This document shows, one piece after another, positions 59,314-64,000 of a DNA stretch of 64,000 bases. How positions within the stretch are numbered: the stretch's first letter is position 1; each line of letters opens with the position of its first letter. The notes beneath the pieces were generated by a model. It was not told where the DNA came from. It did no database searches and saw only the letters and a program-made list of their open reading frames with translations. The stretch is from assembly GCF_015229955.1 (NCBI RefSeq), contig NZ_JAAKYZ010000001.1, positions 372,001 to 436,000 of the forward strand, in the 5' to 3' direction. Both the position numbers and the translations under genes were made by a program. This DNA comes from Campylobacter concisus. GTDB lineage: Bacteria > Campylobacterota > Campylobacteria > Campylobacterales > Campylobacteraceae.

Positions 59314-59804
59314 TGGGCAAGATCGCTTTTTATGATAAGAAATTTGGTGAATATGAGATTGAAAAATTTCAAAATTTACAAAATTTCTATCTCATAAAAG
59401 ATGATCATTGCTGCGATATAGTTAATGATGAAATTGAACGATTTGAATTTAGTGATTGTGAAATAGAATTTTTACAATTAGTAGATGTTGCTAGTAGGCA
59501 TAAAAAACTATTTGAAAATATAAAAATTCAAGATGATATAGTAAGGAGCATTAAAATTTTAATAAAAGGCTTTGACCAGAGTTTGGACAAATTTGACTTT
59601 GATCCTGGAATTTTAAATTTAAATACCCCTTATAAATATGCTATATCACAAGATTTTTTTGAAATGACTATTTTTTTAGAAGAAAAATCCTCAGTGGTTA
59701 CTAAATTTTTCTCATCAATAGATTACAAGATACACAAAAATGGCGAAAGTCGTCATATAGAATTTTTTATAAATAATAAAAAAATTTATGAAAGAATCAT
59801 ATAA
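59313..59804 (+). CDS. Cytoplasmic protein of unknown function in the Lap-like operon
   Basis: A 163-residue acidic protein without signal or membrane segment. It starts with GKIAFYDKKFGEYEIEKFQN and shows alternating short strands and helices, ending in a strand-rich part (HIEFFINNKKIYERI). Cysteines at 33, 34 and 49 are not in a motif. I do not know the family. The ATG overlaps the HlyD stop by one base and the LuxR gene follows after 18 bases, so it belongs to the secretion locus and may be a regulator or adhesin chaperone. Confidence 0.7.
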   Translation: MGKIAFYDKKFGEYEIEKFQNLQNFYLIKDDHCCDIVNDEIERFEFSDCEIEFLQLVDVASRHKKLFENIKIQDDIVRSIKILIKGFDQSLDKFDFDPGILNLNTPYKYAISQDFFEMTIFLEEKSSVVTKFFSSIDYKIHKNGESRHIEFFINNKKIYERII

Positions 59805-59822
59805 ATAATCCAAGGAAAGGTA

Positions 59823-60461
59823 ATGCAAGTTATTTTATTTACACAAAATAGTGCATTAAACAATATTTGGAGAAGCTATTTTACTGGCAATAGCGATGTG
59901 AAATTTATACATAATAGAAAAGAGTTTTTTTCTCATATAAATGATGATGTTGATATTATAGGCATTGATATTGATGTTTTTAAAGATAATATTGATGATG
60001 TTATAAAAAATATAATTGAAAATTCCCCAAATATAAAAATACTCATTCTCTCAAATAGGCCAACGATAAACGAAGGCAAGCATCTACTTACGCTTGGAAT
60101 CAAGGGCTATGCAAATTCTCACATGAGAAAGGCTCACTTTGAAGATGCTTTTGAAGCTATTTTTAATGGAAATATATGGCTTTACCAAGAATTCGTTCAG
60201 GCAATGATTAGTGAGCTAACCGGCTCATATATTAATAGTGAAAGTGAAAAGGCAGATAAAAGGACCGACCTCTCTGAGCTTAGTTCAAGGGAAAGAGAAA
60301 TTGCAGATTTAATCTATCAGGGTCTAACAAATAATGAAATTTCAGAAAAAACAGGTATTACACTAAGAACAGTCAAAGCACATACAAGCTCGATTTATAG
60401 TAAGCTAAATGTAAAGGATAGAATAGGGCTTGTGCTTTTAATGAAGCAACTTGACGCATAA
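59823..60461 (+). CDS. LuxR-type DNA-binding regulator with response-regulator-like N-terminus
   Basis: A 212-residue protein. The N-terminal 120 residues resemble a receiver domain: strand ILFTQN, then IIGIDID near residues 47-53 with Asp residues at the phosphoacceptor site, and ILILSNRP. The acidic pocket near the N-terminus is missing (TQN instead of DD), so phosphorylation is doubtful. The C-terminal LuxR/FixJ helix-turn-helix (LSSREREIADLIYQGLTNNE, then TGITLRTVKAHTSSIYSKL) is complete. It is the last gene of the Lap-like locus and may control the locus or its adhesin. AAAGG precedes the ATG. Confidence 0.85.
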   Translation: MQVILFTQNSALNNIWRSYFTGNSDVKFIHNRKEFFSHINDDVDIIGIDIDVFKDNIDDVIKNIIENSPNIKILILSNRPTINEGKHLLTLGIKGYANSHMRKAHFEDAFEAIFNGNIWLYQEFVQAMISELTGSYINSESEKADKRTDLSELSSREREIADLIYQGLTNNEISEKTGITLRTVKAHTSSIYSKLNVKDRIGLVLLMKQLDA

Positions 60462-60670
60462 AATCTTGATTTATTTTTGTGAGAAATTTAAGACTCTTCT
60501 TCAAAAACTATAAATTTTTTATACATGCACCCATAAGAAATATATACATAACTTTTACTAGCTGAAGAATACAATAAATATAAAATTTTCAAATAAAAAA
60601 TGATTTGCTAAAATCTTAAATAAAAAATTCTAGCAAATTTATTAATAGCCGAGATAAGAAATCAGAAACT

Positions 60671-60919
60671 TTAGTCTTCCAAATCGATATCTACTTTTTC
60701 AACATTTGTTATGATGTCTTTTGTATTTTTTTCGATATCGTGTTTGTTTTTTTCAATAAGTGATCTATTTTGTCCAATCAAATCCCTATTTTCTTTAATG
60801 CCATCACTATTTTGTTCAATTAATTTGCTAAGAGTCGATATTCTTTTCTCATAACGTATCATTAGAAAATAAATTACGTAAATTAGTAATAAAATTATCG
60901 CCCAAGGTAAAAATTGCAT
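60671..60919 (-). CDS. Small membrane-anchored coiled-coil protein
   Basis: An 82-residue protein with one N-terminal helix (PWAIILLLIYVIYFLMI), a basic stop (RYEKR) and a strict seven-residue repeat with Asn: LIEQN, SDGIKEN, RDLIGQN, RSLIEKN, KHDIEKN, TKDIITN. This forms a parallel coiled coil with a buried Asn in every heptad. It ends with an acidic tail (VDIDLED). The function is unknown. It stands alone between the Lap-like locus and the tRNA cluster, on the opposite strand. Confidence 0.6.
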   Translation of the reverse strand: MQFLPWAIILLLIYVIYFLMIRYEKRISTLSKLIEQNSDGIKENRDLIGQNRSLIEKNKHDIEKNTKDIITNVEKVDIDLED

Positions 60920-61106
60920 ATTAAGTCCTTATATATTTTTTGTAATTATAGAAATTTTAGCTTTTAAAAAAAATAAAACCATAAAAATTATACATATTTC
61001 ATAAATACTTAATGATGCATTACGGATTTAAATGTAATAAAAATTTGTATTCTTAAATGGCTATATTTTATGATTTTAATTTTTATGAAAATTTTTTAAA
61101 TTTCCC

Positions 61107-61135
61107 TTGACTTTTACCTTGTTTTGATATATAAT
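61107..61135 (+). promoter_or_regulatory. Sigma70 promoter of the tRNA-tuf cluster
   Basis: TTGACT (61107-61112) and TATAAT (61130-61135) are spaced by 17 bases, a near-consensus promoter about 20 bases before the first tRNA gene. It is unusually strong for Campylobacter, where -35 boxes are normally not conserved. Confidence 0.85.
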
Positions 61136-61155
61136 TGCCACTTCACAAAATAGGT

Positions 61156-61231
61156 GCTGGTGTAGCTCAGTTGGTAGAGCTACTGCCTTGTAAGCAGTGG
61201 GTCGGCGGTTCAAGTCCGTTCACCAGCTCCA
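61156..61231 (+). tRNA. tRNA-Thr (anticodon TGT)
   Basis: A 76-base cloverleaf: acceptor GCTGGTG/CACCAGC, D-arm AGCTCAGTTGGTAGAGCT, anticodon loop CTTGTAA with TGT, T-arm GTTCAAGTC, and an encoded CCA end. It is first of four tRNA genes before tuf. Confidence 0.96.
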
Positions 61232-61284
61232 TTTTTGTAACAGTGTTTGACCAGAAAATACCAAAATAGTTTATTAATGTTTAA

Positions 61285-61369
<85 letters not shown>

Positions 61370-61376
61370 TTGTTAT

Positions 61377-61453
61377 GCGGGAGTAGCTCAGTTGGCTAGA
61401 GCATCAGCCTTCCAAGCTGAGGGTCGCGGGTTCGAGCCCCGTTTCCCGCTCCA
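61377..61453 (+). tRNA. tRNA-Gly (anticodon TCC)
   Basis: A 77-base tRNA: acceptor GCGGGAG with CTTCCCGC-type partner (TTTCCCGC), D-arm AGCTCAGTTGGCTAGAGC, anticodon loop CTTCCAA with TCC, T-arm GGTTCGAGCC, and encoded CCA. Confidence 0.95.
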
Positions 61454-61579
61454 AAATTTCGGAAAATAAACTGGGAGCTGTATCTAGATTTTACTAAACA
61501 CAGTTATTCCTTACTTTATTTTCAAAATTTTTAGTTGTTTGTATTATTTAATTGGAATCATCTCTGCCAAGCGTTTTTC

Positions 61580-61654
<75 letters not shown>

Positions 61655-61727
61655 CTGGTTAATATGATTTTATTATGATTATACAAATTTAGTAAGAAAA
61701 AGACATATATCACATACGGAGGAAAAG

Positions 61728-62927
61728 ATGGCTAAAGAAAAATTTTCACGTAACAAGCCGCACGTAAACATAGGTACTATTGGTCACGTAGATCATGGTA
61801 AAACTACATTAACAGCTGCAATATCTGCTGTTCTTTCACGCAAAGGACTTGCTGAGCTAAAAGATTATGATAATATTGATAATGCTCCAGAAGAAAAAGA
61901 GCGTGGTATTACAATTGCTACTTCACATATTGAGTACGAGACAGAGAAACGCCACTATGCCCACGTTGACTGCCCTGGTCACGCCGACTATGTAAAAAAT
62001 ATGATTACAGGTGCTGCGCAAATGGATGGAGCTATTCTGGTTGTTTCTGCAGCTGATGGCCCAATGCCACAAACTAGAGAGCATATTTTGTTATCACGCC
62101 AAGTTGGTGTTCCATACATTGTTGTTTTTATGAATAAAGCTGATATGGTTGATGATGCTGAGCTACTTGAATTGGTTGAAATGGAAATCCGCGAATTGCT
62201 TAATGAGTATAATTTCCCAGGTGATGATACACCTATTGTTTCTGGTTCAGCACTTAAAGCCCTTGAAGAGGCAAAAGCTGGTCAAGATGGCGAATGGTCA
62301 GCAAAAATTATGGAATTAATGGATGCAGTTGATAGCTATATCCCAACTCCAGTTCGTGCAACAGATAAAGATCTTCTTATGCCAATCGAAGATGTTTTTT
62401 CGATTTCAGGTCGTGGTACAGTTGTAACTGGTAGAATCGAAAAAGGTGTTATAAAAGTTGGTGATACAATTGAAATTGTTGGTATTAAACCAACTCAAAC
62501 AACAACAGTTACTGGTGTTGAAATGTTTAGAAAAGAGATGGATCAAGGTGAAGCTGGTGATAACGTCGGTGTTCTTCTTCGTGGTACCAAGAAAGAGGAT
62601 GTTGAGCGTGGTATGGTTCTTTGCAAACCTAAATCAATTACTCCTCATACAAAATTTGAAGGCGAAGTCTATATCTTGACAAAAGAAGAAGGTGGTCGCC
62701 ATACTCCTTTCTTTAATAACTATAGACCACAATTCTACGTAAGAACAACTGATGTTACTGGTTCAATTACGCTTCCAGAAGGAACAGAGATGGTTATGCC
62801 AGGTGATAATGTAAGAATTTCTGTTGAATTGATTGCTCCAGTAGCACTTGAGGAAGGCACTCGTTTCGCTATCCGTGAAGGTGGTAGGACTGTTGGTTCA
62901 GGTGTTGTTTCAAAAATACTTGGTTAA
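61728..62927 (+). CDS. tuf: Elongation factor Tu
   Basis: A 399-residue GTPase carrying aminoacyl-tRNA to the ribosome. GTP-binding motifs [16 protein letters not shown] and NKAD, and the three-domain length are standard. GGAGGAAAAG precedes the ATG, and codon use is that of a highly expressed gene. tRNA genes upstream and rpmG, secE, nusG and rplK downstream form the conserved translation cluster. Confidence 0.99.
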   Translation: MAKEKFSRNKPHVNIGTIGHVDHGKTTLTAAISAVLSRKGLAELKDYDNIDNAPEEKERGITIATSHIEYETEKRHYAHVDCPGHADYVKNMITGAAQMDGAILVVSAADGPMPQTREHILLSRQVGVPYIVVFMNKADMVDDAELLELVEMEIRELLNEYNFPGDDTPIVSGSALKALEEAKAGQDGEWSAKIMELMDAVDSYIPTPVRATDKDLLMPIEDVFSISGRGTVVTGRIEKGVIKVGDTIEIVGIKPTQTTTVTGVEMFRKEMDQGEAGDNVGVLLRGTKKEDVERGMVLCKPKSITPHTKFEGEVYILTKEEGGRHTPFFNNYRPQFYVRTTDVTGSITLPEGTEMVMPGDNVRISVELIAPVALEEGTRFAIREGGRTVGSGVVSKILG

Positions 62928-62940
62928 TTTATAAAATTTT

Positions 62941-62965
62941 ATCAAAGGGAGGATATCCCTTTGAT
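62941..62965 (+). terminator. Hairpin between tuf and rpmG
   Basis: ATCAAAGGGA and TCCCTTTGAT form a perfect 10-bp stem around GGATA, followed by a short ATCTT. It may be a partial terminator that lowers transcription into rpmG. Confidence 0.65.
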
Positions 62966-62983
62966 ATCTTAATAAGGACTTAT

Positions 62984-63142
62984 ATGAGAATTAAAATTGG
63001 TTTAAAATGCTCCGAAAGTGGTGATATAAATTATACAACAACTAAAAATAGTAAAACTACTACGGATAAAGTTGAACTTAAAAAGTATTGCCCAAGATTA
63101 AAAAAACATACTATTCATAAAGAAGTTAAATTAAAAAGTTAA
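62984..63142 (+). CDS. rpmG: 50S ribosomal protein L33
   Basis: A 52-residue protein opening [20 protein letters not shown] and ending [20 protein letters not shown], the L33 pattern. It keeps Cys residues at 9 and 36 but not the full four-cysteine zinc site, so it is a zinc-poor variant. AAGGAC precedes the ATG. The gene is too short for most default gene callers. Confidence 0.95.
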   Translation: MRIKIGLKCSESGDINYTTTKNSKTTTDKVELKKYCPRLKKHTIHKEVKLKS

Positions 63143-63155
63143 TTAAGAAGCTATT

Positions 63156-63231
63156 AGGGCAATAGCTCCAACGGTAGAGCGCTGGATTCCAAATCCAATG
63201 GTTGGGGGTTCGAATCCCTCTTGCCCTGCCA
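63156..63231 (+). tRNA. tRNA-Trp (anticodon CCA)
   Basis: A 76-base tRNA: acceptor AGGGCAA/TTGCCCT, anticodon loop TTCCAAA with CCA, T-arm GGGTTCGAATCCC, and encoded CCA. It lies between rpmG and secE. Confidence 0.96.
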
Positions 63232-63248
63232 CGACTAAGGTTAAGATT

Positions 63249-63428
63249 ATGGAAAAAATTATAAATTATATTAGGCTTTCTAAATTGGAAATAATGAAGG
63301 TTATCTATCCTACAAAAGAACAAATTAGAAATGCTTTTTTTGCAGTTTTTATCGTAGTTGCTGTTGTATCACTTTTTTTAGCTCTTGTTGATGTTATTAT
63401 GTCCTTTGTTTTATCTAAAGTTATATGA
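63249..63428 (+). CDS. secE: Preprotein translocase subunit SecE
   Basis: A 59-residue single-helix protein (EKIINYIRLSKLEIMKVIYP, then the helix AFFAVFIVVAVVSLFLALVD). It stabilises SecY in the Sec channel. The frame is open from 63198, but the ATG at 63249 gives the family start and avoids the tRNA-Trp gene. nusG follows after 16 bases. Confidence 0.93.
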   Translation: MEKIINYIRLSKLEIMKVIYPTKEQIRNAFFAVFIVVAVVSLFLALVDVIMSFVLSKVI

Positions 63429-63444
63429 TATAAGGGAAGAAGTA

Positions 63445-63975
63445 ATGTCACATAAATGGTATGCTATACAGACTTACGCTGGAAGCGAAATGGCAGTAAA
63501 GAGAGGAATTGAAAACTTAGTAAAAGATCATGGAATAGAAGATCAACTAAAAGAAATTATAGTTCCTACAGAAGACGTAATAGAAATAAAAAATGGTAAG
63601 CAAAAAATCAACGAAAGGACTCTTTACCCAGGTTATGCTTTTGCGTGCTTAGATCTTGATACGGCTCTTTGGCACAGGATTCAATCTTTACCAAAAGTTG
63701 GACGTTTTATTGGTGAGGCCAAAAAACCTACGCCATTATCTGAAAAAGATATAAATACTATTTTGGAAAAAGTTCAAAAAAGGGCTGCACCAAAACCTAA
63801 GATATTCTTTGAGGATGGTGAGAGTGTTCGTATAACAGAAGGTCCTTTTGCTAACTTTACAGGTATTGTTGAAGAATATGACATGATACATGGCAAGCTT
63901 AGACTTAATGTTTCTATTTTTGGTAGAAGTACCCCTGTTGATATTTTGTATTCACAAGTTGAGAAGATAATTTAA
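63445..63975 (+). CDS. nusG: Transcription termination/antitermination protein NusG
   Basis: A 176-residue protein with the NGN domain (HKWYAIQTYAGSEMAVKRGI, YPGYAFACLDLD) and a C-terminal KOW domain (GPFANFTGIVEEYD). NusG binds RNA polymerase and couples transcription to Rho or the ribosome. I chose the ATG at 63445, which has GGGAAGAAG upstream; the open frame extends further into secE but is not needed. Confidence 0.96.
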   Translation: MSHKWYAIQTYAGSEMAVKRGIENLVKDHGIEDQLKEIIVPTEDVIEIKNGKQKINERTLYPGYAFACLDLDTALWHRIQSLPKVGRFIGEAKKPTPLSEKDINTILEKVQKRAAPKPKIFFEDGESVRITEGPFANFTGIVEEYDMIHGKLRLNVSIFGRSTPVDILYSQVEKII

Positions 63976-63985
63976 GGAGCAAGAA

Positions 63986-64000
63986 ATGGCTAAAAAAGTT
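63986..64000 (+). CDS. rplK: 50S ribosomal protein L11, first codons only
   Basis: AAGGAGCAAGAA followed by ATG and codons for MAKKV reach the window end. The start MAKKV directly after nusG fits rplK. Only five codons are visible. Confidence 0.75.

Noticed and set aside
60462-60670. Additional gene between the LuxR regulator and the coiled-coil gene
   Set aside because: Only A/T-rich sequence without a frame of useful length or ribosome binding site is visible.
51293-61155. Lap-like locus as a tRNA-integrated genomic island
   Set aside because: It lies next to tRNA genes, but I found no integrase and no direct repeat of the tRNA 3' end at the hemN side, and base composition is like that of its neighbours.
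63198-63248. Longer SecE start inside tRNA-Trp
   Set aside because: It would be coded by the tRNA gene's 3' half; the ATG at 63249 gives the normal SecE N-terminus.

Overview
The window is a chromosomal segment of an epsilonproteobacterium (Campylobacterota). Gene content and order fit the genus Campylobacter, most likely the C. concisus group. The evidence is low G+C, frequent TTG/GTG starts, a napAGHBFLD operon, the order hemB-argF-UPF0763-hemN, the order acnB-ankyrin-SDR-NhaC-trmA-ilvA, and the order tRNA-Thr/Tyr/Gly/Thr-tuf-rpmG-tRNA-Trp-secE-nusG-rplK. Species assignment is an inference from synteny I know, not a search result.

Layout. 1-2.3 kb: the 3' end of a quinol-dependent nitric oxide reductase, a DUF1523 protein, a stretch of decayed coding remnants, and hpf. 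2.3-8.7 kb (minus strand): a tightly overlapping cassette of three prepilin-like proteins and a 1.4-kilo-residue secreted protein, resembling the MshO/MshP/MshQ end of MSHA pilus loci. 8.7-12.3 kb: fliW, bamD, lon. 12.3-12.9 kb: a repeat-rich gap. 12.9-24.3 kb: ogt, then the co-directional set acnB, ankyrin protein, SDR, NhaC antiporter, trmA, ilvA, DUF4230 protein, DyP peroxidase and an EamA half-transporter. 24.4-27.7 kb: a monohaem cytochrome and a TorA/BisC-type molybdoenzyme, followed by a deleted duplicate of the EamA gene. 28.2-32.3 kb: two dCache chemoreceptors, the second broken by a frameshift. 32.9-39.5 kb: the complete periplasmic nitrate reductase operon. 39.8-41.2 kb (minus): Sco, an unknown anchored protein and a PCuAC copper chaperone, a likely copper-delivery set. 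41.3-44.4 kb: an L,D-carboxypeptidase of the Pgp2/Csd6 type, alr and small exported proteins. 44.4-44.9 kb: a second repeat-rich gap. 44.9-47.5 kb (minus): htpX, two small genes, rsmG, ribA. 47.6-51.3 kb: hemB, argF, UPF0763 and hemN.

51.4-60.5 kb holds the most notable system: a Lap-like, c-di-GMP-controlled adhesin secretion and retention locus. It has a TolC protein with an extra N-terminal domain, a LapG-type periplasmic cysteine protease, a LapD-type receptor with degenerate GGDEF and EAL domains, a type I secretion ABC ATPase and an HlyD adaptor. Two further genes follow: an unknown 163-residue protein and a LuxR-type regulator. The adhesin substrate is not in the window. The last 3 kb is the conserved tRNA/tuf/secE/nusG translation cluster, driven by a near-consensus sigma70 promoter.

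Together the genes describe a microaerophilic or anaerobic respirer (NO, nitrate, and S- or N-oxide reduction) with surface-attachment machinery (MSHA-like minor pilins, Lap-like system) and chemoreceptors. Non-coding highlights are a family of about 110-bp intergenic repeats in two clusters, several hairpin terminators, and decaying gene fragments.
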